A stretch of DNA of 64,000 bases from NCBI RefSeq assembly GCF_015351475.1, contig NZ_JADKPR010000007.1, positions 62,001-126,000 of the forward strand. Direction: 5' to 3'. The position numbers and the translations under genes are program-made. The stretch comes from Flavobacterium sp. HJJ (GTDB lineage: Bacteria; Bacteroidota; Bacteroidia; Flavobacteriales; Flavobacteriaceae). The stretch's first letter is position 1, and every line of letters begins with the position of its first letter. Below are positions 18,381 through 27,447 of the stretch, in pieces. Under the pieces are notes generated by a model, which was not told the DNA's origin, made no database searches, and saw nothing but the letters and a program-made list of their open reading frames with translations.

Positions 18381-19655
18381 TTAAAAAACGAAGATTGCTC
18401 TTTCGCTCATCATTTCGTCAACTTCGCTTGCTACCGCTTCGATAACATCTTCGTTTGTATGATCTGATAAAACTCTGTCGATCAAATCAACGATAGTTTC
18501 CATATCTTCTTCCACAAGACCGCGAGTAGTAACTGCAGCAGTTCCCACACGGATACCAGAAGTTACAAATGGTGATTTATCATCAAATGGAACCATGTTT
18601 TTATTTACAGTGATTTCTGCTTTTACCAATGCATTTTCAGCATCTTTACCAGAAATTCCTTTATTTCTAAGGTCAATCAGCATCATGTGATTATCAGTTC
18701 CTCCAGAAATAATATTGTATCCTCTTTTTACAAAAGCATCAGCCATTGCGTTTGCGTTTTTTTGCAACTGCATAGCATACGTAAAGAACTCATCTTGTAA
18801 AGCCTCTCCAAAAGCTACTGCTTTTGCTGCAATAATATGCATTAAAGGACCTCCTTGATTTCCAGGAAAAACAGCTAGATCTAATAAAGAAGACATCATT
18901 CTGATTTCACCTTTTGGAGTTTTCAATCCCCATGGATTTTCAAAATCTTTACCCATCAAAATCAGACCTCCTCTTGGTCCGCGTAATGTTTTGTGAGTAG
19001 TAGTTGTAACAATATGACAGTGAGGAATTGGGTCATTCATTAAACCTTTTGCGATAAGTCCTGCTGGATGAGAAATATCAGCCATCAAAATTGCTCCAAC
19101 GCTGTCTGCGATTACTCTAAAACGCTCAAAATCCATATCACGTGAATATGCCGAAGCACCCGCAACGATTATTTTTGGCTGTTCTTTAGTCGCTATTTCC
19201 TGAATTTTATCATAATCTAATCTTCCTGTTTCCTTATCTACACCGTAGAAAACAGGATTGTAAACACGTCCTGAAAAGTTTACAGGAGAACCGTGAGTCA
19301 AGTGACCACCGTGAGACAAATCGAATCCTAATATTTTATCACCTGGCTGTAAACAAGCATGGTAAACAGAAGCATTTGCCTGAGATCCAGAGTGTGGCTG
19401 TACGTTTGCATACGCAGCACCAAACAATTCTTTAGCTCTGTCGATAGCAATCTGCTCAATAACATCCACAACCTCGCATCCTCCGTAATATCTTTTGCCG
19501 GGATAGCCTTCAGCATATTTGTTTGTTAAAATAGAACCAGCTGCTTCTATTACTTCATCACTTACAAAATTCTCTGAAGCAATAAGCTCCAGTCCATGAA
19601 TCTGTCTGTCTTGTTCTTCTAAAATAAGGTCAAAAATTTGTTTGTCGCGTTGCAT
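18381..19655 (-). CDS. glyA: Serine hydroxymethyltransferase
   Basis: 424 residues from the ATG at 19655 ([11 protein letters not shown]); upstream codons in frame lie inside the promoter and are not coding. PLP fold type I enzyme that interconverts serine and glycine and charges tetrahydrofolate with a one-carbon unit. Hallmarks are [27 protein letters not shown], and the PLP lysine in [15 protein letters not shown] (Lys about 229). Cytosolic homodimer/tetramer. The divergent fahA gene shares the promoter region. Confidence 0.97.
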   Translation of the reverse strand: MQRDKQIFDLILEEQDRQIHGLELIASENFVSDEVIEAAGSILTNKYAEGYPGKRYYGGCEVVDVIEQIAIDRAKELFGAAYANVQPHSGSQANASVYHACLQPGDKILGFDLSHGGHLTHGSPVNFSGRVYNPVFYGVDKETGRLDYDKIQEIATKEQPKIIVAGASAYSRDMDFERFRVIADSVGAILMADISHPAGLIAKGLMNDPIPHCHIVTTTTHKTLRGPRGGLILMGKDFENPWGLKTPKGEIRMMSSLLDLAVFPGNQGGPLMHIIAAKAVAFGEALQDEFFTYAMQLQKNANAMADAFVKRGYNIISGGTDNHMMLIDLRNKGISGKDAENALVKAEITVNKNMVPFDDKSPFVTSGIRVGTAAVTTRGLVEEDMETIVDLIDRVLSDHTNEDVIEAVASEVDEMMSERAIFVF

Positions 19656-19680
19656 TTCTTTGATTTTCGTTAATTTGACG

Positions 19681-19710
19681 CAAAAATACAAAAAAACGTT
19701 TGGTAAACAA
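19681..19710 (-). promoter_or_regulatory. Promoter of glyA
   Basis: On the minus strand TATTTTTG (19681-19688) is a perfect TAnnTTTG -7 element and TTG (19708-19710) lies 19 nt upstream. Predicted leader about 20 nt. It interlocks with the fahA promoter on the other strand. Confidence 0.75.
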
Positions 19711-19729
19711 TTAGATTATAATATATTTG
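19699..19729 (+). promoter_or_regulatory. Promoter of fahA
   Basis: TTTG (19699-19702), 19 nt, then TATATTTG (19722-19729), a perfect Bacteroidota promoter. The ATG at 19763 follows about 27 nt after the expected transcription start. Confidence 0.75.
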
Positions 19730-19762
19730 ACAAGTAATTTTCAACAAAACAACACCATTATC

Positions 19763-21046
19763 ATGCCAATAACAGCCAACGACACTAGTAGAAAATCATG
19801 GTTAGAGGTACTGCCCGACAGCGACTTCCCTATCCAAAATATTCCGTTTGGAGTTTTCCTTACCAAGGAAAACATTGTGACAGTAGGCTCTAGAATTGGT
19901 GATTTTGCAATCGACTTGGGTGCATTGCAGCAACTGAATTACTTCGAAGGAATTGAATTGACAGATGATATGTTTATGCAGGATACTTTGAATGATTTCA
20001 TTTCCGACGGGCAGAAAACATGGCGTTTAGTCCGAAACAGAATTGCAGAAATTTTTGATGCCACAAACCCTGAATTAAGAGACAATACCAAGCATAGAGA
20101 CATTGTTATTTTCAAGATGGAAGATGTAGAAATGCAGCTTCCTGTACTGATAGGCGATTATACTGATTTTTATTCCAGCAGAGAACATGCTACCAATGTA
20201 GGCAAGATGTTTCGTGATCCCGAAAATGCTTTACTGCCAAACTGGCTTCACGTTCCTGTAGGATACCACGGAAGAAGTTCTTCTATTATTCCGTCTGGAA
20301 TTCCTGTTCACAGACCGATGGGGCAGATTCTGCCAAACGGTGAAACTTCACCTGTTTTTGGTCCGTCACGATCAGTAGATTTCGAATTGGAAACGGCTTT
20401 CATCACTACCGACTGCAATATTATGGGCGAAACTATTCCCATTGCCGAAACCGAAGATTATATTTTCGGGATGGTTTTAATGAATGACTGGAGTGCGCGT
20501 GATATCCAAAAATGGGAATATGTACCGCTGGGACCATTCTTAGCAAAAAATTTTGCTACATCTATTTCTCCATGGATTATCACTATGGATGCTTTAGAAC
20601 CTTTTAAAACTAAAGGTCCAAAGCAGGAACCGACGCCTTTTCCTTATTTGCAGCAAAAAGGAAAACACACCTTTGATATTAATCTTGAAGTTGCCATTGC
20701 ACCAGAAAACGGAGAGCCGACTATTGTTTCCAGAACCAACTTTAAATACATGTATTGGAGCATGAGCCAGCAGTTAGCACATCATACTTCTAATGGATGC
20801 CGTGTTAACTCAGGCGACATGATGGGCTCAGGAACTATTTCAGGACCAACGCCGGACAGCTACGGTTCCATGCTGGAATTATCATGGGGCGGAAAAAATC
20901 CAATCACTTTAAATGACGGAAGCGAACGTAAATTTATTAATGATAACGACACTGTAATCATAAAAGGACACAGTCAAAACGGACAGGTACGTATTGGTTT
21001 TGGTGAATGTTCCAGCAAGCTGCTCCCTCCTTTTGTAAGGCAATAG
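19763..21046 (+). CDS. fahA: Fumarylacetoacetase
   Basis: 427 residues from the ATG at 19763 (MPITANDTSRKSWL); the open frame extends to a TTG at 19727 that is part of the -7 promoter element, so that start is rejected. It hydrolyses fumarylacetoacetate to fumarate and acetoacetate, the last step of tyrosine and phenylalanine breakdown. SH3-like N-terminal domain followed by the FAH barrel, with IGDYTDFYSSREHATNVG (metal Asp and catalytic His), VPVGYHGRSSSI, PSRSVDFELE (metal Glu) and LMNDWSARDIQKWEY. Cytosolic. Its own terminator follows. Confidence 0.96.
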   Translation: MPITANDTSRKSWLEVLPDSDFPIQNIPFGVFLTKENIVTVGSRIGDFAIDLGALQQLNYFEGIELTDDMFMQDTLNDFISDGQKTWRLVRNRIAEIFDATNPELRDNTKHRDIVIFKMEDVEMQLPVLIGDYTDFYSSREHATNVGKMFRDPENALLPNWLHVPVGYHGRSSSIIPSGIPVHRPMGQILPNGETSPVFGPSRSVDFELETAFITTDCNIMGETIPIAETEDYIFGMVLMNDWSARDIQKWEYVPLGPFLAKNFATSISPWIITMDALEPFKTKGPKQEPTPFPYLQQKGKHTFDINLEVAIAPENGEPTIVSRTNFKYMYWSMSQQLAHHTSNGCRVNSGDMMGSGTISGPTPDSYGSMLELSWGGKNPITLNDGSERKFINDNDTVIIKGHSQNGQVRIGFGECSSKLLPPFVRQ

Positions 21047-21065
21047 AATTTTATTTCAACTATAT

Positions 21066-21103
21066 AAAATCCGACATTTTTTTATAATCTGTCGGATTTT
21101 TTT
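21066..21103 (+). terminator. Terminator of fahA, copy 1 of a duplicated hairpin
   Basis: 11-bp stem AAAATCCGACA / TGTCGGATTTT with a 13-nt loop and T-run. Bases 21069-21103 are identical over 35 nt to 25861-25895, which ends the hydrolase gene. Confidence 0.9.
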
Positions 21104-21189
21104 ATGCCCTTATATCAAGAAGTTCATTAACTAGACTGTTTTTTTCTTACAAATAATTACACAAAAATTCACATTTAAAAAAACAAAAG

Positions 21190-21410
21190 ACATCATAATT
21201 CATTAATTTTTATCACTACATTTAGTTTAATCTGTTGCGATAAAGATAATAACAAACCTAAAACAGAGTTAGAAAAATTGCCTCCTGCAACACAAACAGA
21301 AGCAAGATCCAAATTAGCCTGTTCTACTTTCTAATTTGAAACAGCCCAAATTACATCAGGTATTTTAATTGGTAAAATAACCACATCTACAATTTTTATA
21401 ACTTATTACC
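21190..21410 (+). pseudogene. Decayed chimeric remnant: lipoprotein N-terminus plus hydrolase fragment
   Basis: Translated, 21212-21303 gives a lipoprotein-like stretch (FSLICCDKDNNKPKTELEKL, then PPATQTEARS) resembling the N-terminus of the lipoprotein at 21572 (SCSQDDKAKK...LPPETQTGA). It has no usable start codon. At 21306-21381 it joins a 76-nt copy of 22747-22823 in the hydrolase gene, differing by two substitutions and one missing base, and soon hits stops. So it is a broken fusion of two neighbouring genes. The rest of the gap 21104-21571 holds nothing else recognisable. Confidence 0.65.
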
Positions 21411-21571
21411 CCTCAAAAAAATTATTTTGAAACTTATTAATTCACTCTTGCAATTATTTAGTATTTCAATTACCTAAATTAAAAAAAATAAGAAATTTAA
21501 CATAAAAAAAACATTAAGATCATTTTATATGTATAAATTTACAAAAAACACTTATTTAAACACTTCACACT

Positions 21572-22174
21572 ATGAAAACAATAATTTACATTTTAGCATT
21601 ATTTGCTTTTGTTTCTTGTAGCCAAGATGACAAAGCAAAAAAAGATACTTCTTTTTCACTGCCGCCCGAAACTCAAACAGGAGCCAATACTTTTGGAGTA
21701 ACCATAAACGGAAAAGTTTATGTACCACGAGACCCCACTGGTGTTAGTGTGGGGCCAAGTGCCAAAGGAATGATTTTTTGGGGTGCTCCAGATAATGTTT
21801 CTTGGAATGAAATTGAAGTTGTAGATGGCGCAAGTTCTCCTAGTTTTCAAATTATTATTCATTTGCAAAATTTTAATGCAACAGGAGTTGCACAATATAC
21901 TCTCAAACAAAGTAATTTTCATAAAGGGATAGATAGCACACCCAATAATCATATTTATTTTAATATTTGGGATAGTAATATTAAAAATTACGCATACTAT
22001 GGGTCTGTTGAAAATCAAGGCTTTATAGATGTATTAAGAAATTCTAATGGAATAGTTTCGGGGAAATTTTCTGGAAAATTTGTTCGTTATGATAATCCAA
22101 ACGAATTTATAACAATAGCTGATGGCAGATTTGACATAAACACCTTTACATTGCAAAATCATTCATTCTTTTGA
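21572..22174 (+). CDS. Lipoprotein, DUF6252-like
   Basis: 200 residues. Signal MKTIIYILALFAFVSC with lipobox FVSC (Cys16), so lipid-anchored. The mature part starts with the Flavobacterium-typical LPPETQTGANTFGVTINGKVY, then a beta-rich domain (residues about 40-195), a pattern I associate with DUF6252 lipoproteins. Function unknown. It precedes another lipoprotein frame by 13 nt and the secreted hydrolase by 482 nt. No promoter consensus with a final G was found; the leader is very AT-rich. Confidence 0.8.
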   Translation: MKTIIYILALFAFVSCSQDDKAKKDTSFSLPPETQTGANTFGVTINGKVYVPRDPTGVSVGPSAKGMIFWGAPDNVSWNEIEVVDGASSPSFQIIIHLQNFNATGVAQYTLKQSNFHKGIDSTPNNHIYFNIWDSNIKNYAYYGSVENQGFIDVLRNSNGIVSGKFSGKFVRYDNPNEFITIADGRFDINTFTLQNHSFF

Positions 22175-22187
22175 AATTTAATAAGTT

Positions 22188-22550
22188 ATAAAAAAAATAA
22201 TTCCCATTTGTTTTTTTGCCTGTTTGTTTTTCTCTTGTGTTTCAACTAAAGTAAATACGAATCATAAAAATGATTATTCTGTTCTAAAAGAAAACAAAAT
22301 ATACATAATCAAAACGAAAAGTAAGGGCACAATTAGACACTTTAAGTTTAAAAACGAAACCAATGAAAGTATAATAGGAATATATCAAAATACCGAATTG
22401 CAGATAAACAAAAATGAAATACTAAAAATCAATAAATTTAGTATAGCAAAAGTTATTGCTGTAGTTGTTCCTCCTGTTTTAATTGTTATTGCATTAACAA
22501 GTTTTAAACCTAATTATTATAGTGACGATGCAAATATTCCATGGCGATAA
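22188..22550 (+). CDS. Small lipoprotein whose expected start codon is ATA
   Basis: With ATA at 22188 read as the first codon the 120-residue product starts MKKIIPICFFACLFFSC, a textbook lipoprotein signal (Cys17). The only in-frame conventional start, TTG at 22224, cuts that signal in half, and a TAA at 22182 prevents a longer frame. Either ATA (or ATT at 22200) is used, or an ATG was lost. The mature part is Lys/Asn-rich with one hydrophobic helix near the end (about 85-102, VIAVVVPPVLIVIALTSF). No family recognised. Lies 13 nt after the previous lipoprotein gene. Confidence 0.55.
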   Translation: MKKIIPICFFACLFFSCVSTKVNTNHKNDYSVLKENKIYIIKTKSKGTIRHFKFKNETNESIIGIYQNTELQINKNEILKINKFSIAKVIAVVVPPVLIVIALTSFKPNYYSDDANIPWR

Positions 22551-22576
22551 ATTATCTCTAAATAAACATTAAAAAA

Positions 22577-22596
22577 GAGGCAACGCCAATTGCCTC
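22577..22596 (+). terminator. Weak terminator-like hairpin after the small lipoprotein
   Basis: Stem GAGGCAA / TTGCCTC, 6-nt loop, followed by a mixed pyrimidine stretch rather than a clean T-run, so termination would be partial at best. Confidence 0.45.
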
Positions 22597-22656
22597 TCCG
22601 TCTTTAATAAATTAAAAATAACCGTTCAAAATTAAGTTTAACTCTATTTCAAAAGT

Positions 22657-25600
22657 ATGAAAAAAATCTACATTACATTCTTTTTTTGTCTGCAACTATC
22701 ACTGGTAGTTGCCCAAGACAATGCTACTATTCAAGAAACACAACAGGATCCAAATTGGCCTGTTCTACTTTCTAATTTGAATACAGCCCAAATTACATCA
22801 GGTATTTTAATTGATAAAATAACTACTTTTGCTAACCTTATAAACTATAATACTACCGAAAAAAACGCCTCCAATAGTAAACATTTTAATCAGGCATTAA
22901 GTGAATTGTATCGTGCTTCTGACCAAACAAGGTTAATAAGTTTGACTGAGCTTACTAACAGGACTGCCAACACAACTTCTGAAAATACTGTAGATGTAGG
23001 AATAATTAATACTACGTTTCATAAACTAAATTTTAACGAAGAAAATCCAGCTGCAGGAGGGCTTACTTTTAACCAAAGTACTGGAAAATTGTCTTCTATT
23101 GCCGGACAACAATCCTATATTAATAAGAAAATAACTATGGTTTCTCCTTTGAAGGAGTTTATAACAGGTAGCAGTTTTCAATTTAATTTTAAAAACACTT
23201 TGATTTTAAACAATGAAACTACTACAATAAAAACATTGGTTGTTGATTTTGAAGATGGAAATGTGGCTGCTACCATTATTTCAAACAGTGCTATTGTGAC
23301 ACCAAACAAATTAGTTAATTACTCTGCCAGTGGAATGAAAACGCTAACATTCACAATTACCTTTTCTGATAATACCACTTTGATAACTTATGGTAAAATT
23401 TATGTGAATTATAATTCAATTGCTCAAAGATCATCGGCTAGTACAACAAATTCGGCTTGCTATGAATTATTAAAAGACAAGGGTGAATTTACATCGACTA
23501 TACCATTTCAGGGTTATGCCGAAACCTCGGCTGTGTATGGTAAAACAGAATACACCATTTTTTATGGCAATAGCAATAATGCAAAACAAATGGTCAAACC
23601 AATAATTATTGTTGATGGTTTTGACCCAAAAGACAAAAGAAAAGTGCAAGATTGCGATTGTGCACAAGACCCAGTATGTGTCCTTAACAATGATGATGAT
23701 GATAATGGGATTTTTGACCCTGCAAAACACGAATCATTAGAAGATTTGATGAATTATAATGAAGTCATTGCAGGAAATAATGTGCAGAAAAATTTAATTC
23801 AAGAACTACGTTCAAAAGGCTATGATGTTATTATTATAAACAATCCAACCTATACCACTACCAATGTAGCGGGACAAACTGTAACTATTGATGGAGGAGC
23901 CGACTATATAGAACGCAATGCAATGACATTAGTTTCGTATATGCAATCTGTAAAAGGGCAACAAGCTATAGCAGGCAGTACAGAGAAATTAGTATTACTT
24001 GGTCCAAGCATGGGTGGGCAAATTACTCGTTATGCATTGGCTTATATGGAGAAAAAATTTGCAGAAACTAATGATCCAAAATGGCAACACAATGCTCGAT
24101 TATGGGTAAGTGTAGATAGTCCGCATTTAGGAGCTAATATACCTGTAGGTGCGCAAGCTAATATTTGGTTTATGGCAGATAAATTAGGAAAAGAACCCGC
24201 AAAAATTCAATATTATGAAGAATTAAATTCAGTAGCAGGTAAACAACAAATTATTAGTCAATTCAAAAACGCTAAAGAAACTGGATATTTGGGTGGAAAT
24301 AGTTTTTTTACAACCTATTACAATAATTTAAATACTAATGGGGTAGCTGGTTCAGGTGGTTATCCTGTTTCTAATTCAAGCTTTAGAAAAATTGCAATGG
24401 CAAATGGTTCCTTAACCGGAACAAAAGACGCAACAGAGCAACAAACTTTTTTGTATATGCGGGGTTATATTAGGGGTTTTTGGCCTTTTCAAAATTCAAC
24501 AATTACATTATTAAGATTGCAGGATAATTTTATGCCTGCTTATGGTCAAACTAATACAGTTTTTAAAGGTGATGGACAAAACAGTACATTCAATATTGGA
24601 TTTAATCATTGGTATATTGATTTTTCACATCCAAGATATACTTTAAATGTAAATAATAATAGTATAAAAGGAAGTTTAGATGTTGTTCCTGGCGGTTACT
24701 TTAAAACAGCAAAATTAATTCAAGAAGCTGTTTCTGATGGTATAAGTGATGCTGGAATACGACAAGAAACTAGAGACTATATTGAAAACCACTCATTTAT
24801 TTCAACTTTTTCAGCATTAGGACACTTAAATCCAAATCAAAATTGGGGCAATCCTTTAAATACTAATTTAACCTGTCCGTCAAATAAACTAACTCCATTT
24901 GATAGTTATTATGGCACAGCAAACAACACAGAGCATACGTCTTTTACAAAAGAAAGTATAGATTGGTTATTTAAAGAATTAGATGGTATTCCTCAAGCTC
25001 CATATTTCCCAATAGATGAAAATTCACTAACAGGTCCTGATTCAATTTGCTCCACAACAACATTTTCATTTTCAGACATTTGCAAAATACCAAGTACTGC
25101 AACTTGGTCAGTTAGCCCTAATCTTCAAATAATTTCATCTACAGGTTATTCTGTTACAGTTAACCAAATTTGGAACACTCAAGGTTCAATAACAGCAACT
25201 TTTCAGAATGGACAAACTCTAACCAAAATTTTACAAGCACCAGATATAACAATGTTGACAGCTGAAGAAGATGATATCTGTTTTCAGAATGCTAATTATG
25301 ATGGTATGGTAATATATGGAGCAACAAGTGGTGTTCATTTTTCTAATTTTAGCAGTTCAATTCCAAGTCAAGATAATTTGATATATTATATGCCTAATGG
25401 TTTAAGTGCTGATGGATTAGGCCGCAAATATTTAATTAATGTTCCAAGTACACTTTTTGGAGAGCAAATATTTTACAATATTACCTATACAAATCAATGC
25501 GGGCAACAAATTACAAGACCTGGTGATTTTCCAATTGTTGCTTACGAATGCAGTAATTTTAGAACAGCAACAAATAGCACTACATTTACTATTTATCCAA

Positions 25601-25830
25601 ACCCAGCAACTACAACTATAAACGTTGCTTTATTAGACGAAACTAATGCTCCTGCTAAAAAAGCAGTTATCACTGGAAAACTATACGATTTAAATAATAT
25701 CGAAAAACGCAAGGTTACAATAAAAGATAATAATGTCCAAATAGATGCCAGCGGTCTAAACAGAGGTGTTTACATTCTAAAAATAGACATGGACGGAAAA
25801 TCAGAAAGCCATCAGGTTATTGTGAAGTAA
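22657..25830 (+). CDS. Secreted alpha/beta hydrolase with T9SS type A sorting domain
   Basis: 1057 residues. Signal peptide MKKIYITFFFCLQLSLVVAQ. An N-terminal region with a PKD/Ig-like part (about 165-250) is followed by an alpha/beta hydrolase core: KPIIIVDGFDPKD strand and the nucleophile elbow LLGPSMGGQITRYAL (Ser451, GxSxG), as in lipases and PGAP1-like esterases. A second Ig-like section (about 790-870) precedes a C-terminal T9SS domain FTIYPNPATTTINV ... GVYILKIDMDGKSESHQVIVK. Predicted to cross the outer membrane by type IX secretion and be released or attached at the surface. Substrate unknown. An Asp-rich loop (about 347-350) may bind calcium. Confidence 0.88.
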   Translation: MKKIYITFFFCLQLSLVVAQDNATIQETQQDPNWPVLLSNLNTAQITSGILIDKITTFANLINYNTTEKNASNSKHFNQALSELYRASDQTRLISLTELTNRTANTTSENTVDVGIINTTFHKLNFNEENPAAGGLTFNQSTGKLSSIAGQQSYINKKITMVSPLKEFITGSSFQFNFKNTLILNNETTTIKTLVVDFEDGNVAATIISNSAIVTPNKLVNYSASGMKTLTFTITFSDNTTLITYGKIYVNYNSIAQRSSASTTNSACYELLKDKGEFTSTIPFQGYAETSAVYGKTEYTIFYGNSNNAKQMVKPIIIVDGFDPKDKRKVQDCDCAQDPVCVLNNDDDDNGIFDPAKHESLEDLMNYNEVIAGNNVQKNLIQELRSKGYDVIIINNPTYTTTNVAGQTVTIDGGADYIERNAMTLVSYMQSVKGQQAIAGSTEKLVLLGPSMGGQITRYALAYMEKKFAETNDPKWQHNARLWVSVDSPHLGANIPVGAQANIWFMADKLGKEPAKIQYYEELNSVAGKQQIISQFKNAKETGYLGGNSFFTTYYNNLNTNGVAGSGGYPVSNSSFRKIAMANGSLTGTKDATEQQTFLYMRGYIRGFWPFQNSTITLLRLQDNFMPAYGQTNTVFKGDGQNSTFNIGFNHWYIDFSHPRYTLNVNNNSIKGSLDVVPGGYFKTAKLIQEAVSDGISDAGIRQETRDYIENHSFISTFSALGHLNPNQNWGNPLNTNLTCPSNKLTPFDSYYGTANNTEHTSFTKESIDWLFKELDGIPQAPYFPIDENSLTGPDSICSTTTFSFSDICKIPSTATWSVSPNLQIISSTGYSVTVNQIWNTQGSITATFQNGQTLTKILQAPDITMLTAEEDDICFQNANYDGMVIYGATSGVHFSNFSSSIPSQDNLIYYMPNGLSADGLGRKYLINVPSTLFGEQIFYNITYTNQCGQQITRPGDFPIVAYECSNFRTATNSTTFTIYPNPATTTINVALLDETNAPAKKAVITGKLYDLNNIEKRKVTIKDNNVQIDASGLNRGVYILKIDMDGKSESHQVIVK

Positions 25831-25860
25831 ACATTCAAATTGAATCATTTTTTTTCATTT

Positions 25861-25896
25861 ATCCGACATTTTTTTATAATCTGTCGGATTTTTTTT
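25861..25896 (+). terminator. Terminator of the hydrolase gene, copy 2 of the duplicated hairpin
   Basis: Stem ATCCGACA / TGTCGGAT, 13-nt loop, T8 run. Identical over 35 nt to the fahA terminator 4.8 kb upstream. Confidence 0.9.
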
Positions 25897-26008
25897 GGCA
25901 TTATTTTTGAATAAACGGTTCTAAAAACCAGTTCATCATTTCAAAATTATTGTAAATTCGCAAACATATTTTTAACCTGCTATTGACCTAAACTACTATC
26001 TCCATAAA

Positions 26009-27193
26009 ATGAAAAAAACTACTATTCTAATTGCTTTTTTTACCATACTTGCTTCTTGTGGCGTAAAACAGACCCAGAACAATTTAGCTTCAGGAAATTA
26101 TGACGCAGCCATCGATATTGCACTTTCCAATCTGCGTTCCAACAAAGACAAAAAAGGAAAACAGGATTATGTTTATCTGCTTGAAGAAGCTTTCGCCAAA
26201 GCTAAAGAAAGAGACTTAAACACTGTCAGCTTTCTGAGCAAGGAAAACAACCCAAGCAATCTGGAGAAAATTTACAATACTTATCTGACGCTAAATGACC
26301 GCCAGGAAAAAATAAAGCCTTTGCTTCCGCTGAAATTAATCAAAGAAAACCGAAATGCTATTTTTCCGTTTGACAATTATAACGATCAAATAATAAGCAG
26401 CAAAAATGCTTTGTCAAATTATCTATACACCAATGCTAAAGCCTTAATGCTTACCAAAAACAAAATGAATTACCGCAGGGCTTATGACGATTTAGTTTAT
26501 CTGGATAAAATAAATCCGAATTACAAAGATGCAGGTAAAATCATCGATGAAGCTCAGTTTAGAGGAACAGATTTTGTTATTGTGACTACTCAAAATGAAA
26601 CCAATATGCTTATTCCAGTACAATTGCAAAATGATTTATTGGACTTCAAAAGCTATAAAATGAATGACAAATGGACAATTTATCATAATGCCAAACAAAA
26701 AGATATTCATTACGATTATGGAATGCTTATCAGTTTTAGATCTATTTCAATTTCTCCGGAGCAGATTAAAGAACGGGAGTTCGTAAAAGAACGACAAATA
26801 GTTGATGGACAGAAAAAACAAATTGACTCTAACGGAAAAGTAGTTCTAGACAGGCTGGGAAAACCTGTAATGATAGACAATACCATAAATGCAACGGTGA
26901 GAATTTATGAAGTAAGGCAATTTAAATCCTGTCAAATCACTGCCAAAGTAGATTATTTTGACAAAAACACTAATCAGCAGCTAGAATCTTTTCCTATTGC
27001 CAGCGAGTTTGTATTCGAAAATATTTATTCGACTTACAAAGGGGACCGCCGTGCTGCAGATGATAATTATTATGCCTATTTTGACAAGAAAATTGTTCCG
27101 TTTCCTACAAGCGAACAAATGGTTTATGATACCGGCGAAGATTTAAAAGCAAAGATAAATGCAGTAATTACCAGCAATCAATTTAGAAAATAA
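26009..27193 (+). CDS. Hypothetical lipoprotein with TPR-like N-terminal half
   Basis: 394 residues. Signal MKKTTILIAFFTILASC with lipobox LASC (Cys17). Residues 25-170 are helical with TPR-like spacing (LASGNYDAAIDIALSNLRS, YRRAYDDLVYLDKINPNYKD). The C-terminal half (180-380) is beta-rich, with repeated polar strands. I know no function for this arrangement; such proteins are common in Bacteroidota envelopes. Its own terminator follows, so it is probably monocistronic. Confidence 0.75.
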   Translation: MKKTTILIAFFTILASCGVKQTQNNLASGNYDAAIDIALSNLRSNKDKKGKQDYVYLLEEAFAKAKERDLNTVSFLSKENNPSNLEKIYNTYLTLNDRQEKIKPLLPLKLIKENRNAIFPFDNYNDQIISSKNALSNYLYTNAKALMLTKNKMNYRRAYDDLVYLDKINPNYKDAGKIIDEAQFRGTDFVIVTTQNETNMLIPVQLQNDLLDFKSYKMNDKWTIYHNAKQKDIHYDYGMLISFRSISISPEQIKEREFVKERQIVDGQKKQIDSNGKVVLDRLGKPVMIDNTINATVRIYEVRQFKSCQITAKVDYFDKNTNQQLESFPIASEFVFENIYSTYKGDRRAADDNYYAYFDKKIVPFPTSEQMVYDTGEDLKAKINAVITSNQFRK

Positions 27194-27214
27194 ACTAACC
27201 ATCTTATATTATCC

Positions 27215-27248
27215 AAAAAAAGCAGCTCAAAATCGAGCTGCTTTTTTT
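27215..27248 (+). terminator. Strong intrinsic terminator
   Basis: 14-bp stem AAAAAAAGCAGCTC / GAGCTGCTTTTTTT with a 6-nt loop, 22 nt after the lipoprotein stop codon. Confidence 0.92.
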
Positions 27249-27318
27249 TACTGTTCTGTATAATACCTCTTGCATTTTAAATACTTACAAAAAAGCAAAA
27301 TATTTACTTTTTAGCCTC

Positions 27319-27388
27319 GATTGCAGTGAAAATCCTTTTGTAGAGACGGGTTTGAAACCCGTCTCTACAAAAGATTGCAGCGGAGCGG
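27319..27388. repeat. MITE-like palindromic element
   Basis: A perfect 18-bp palindrome TTTTGTAGAGACGGGTTT / AAACCCGTCTCTACAAAA (27336-27353, 27355-27372) around one base. It is flanked by direct repeats GATTGCAG at 27319-27326 and 27373-27380; the right copy continues CGGAGCGG. It could terminate the leftward DUF3857 transcript, but the G+C-rich core and direct repeats look like a dispersed element. Confidence 0.7.
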
Positions 27389-27447
27389 AACCGATACTTC
27401 CTGAAAATGCCAAATTTTTCTGCTCCAAAATAATTATCAAGTTTAGA

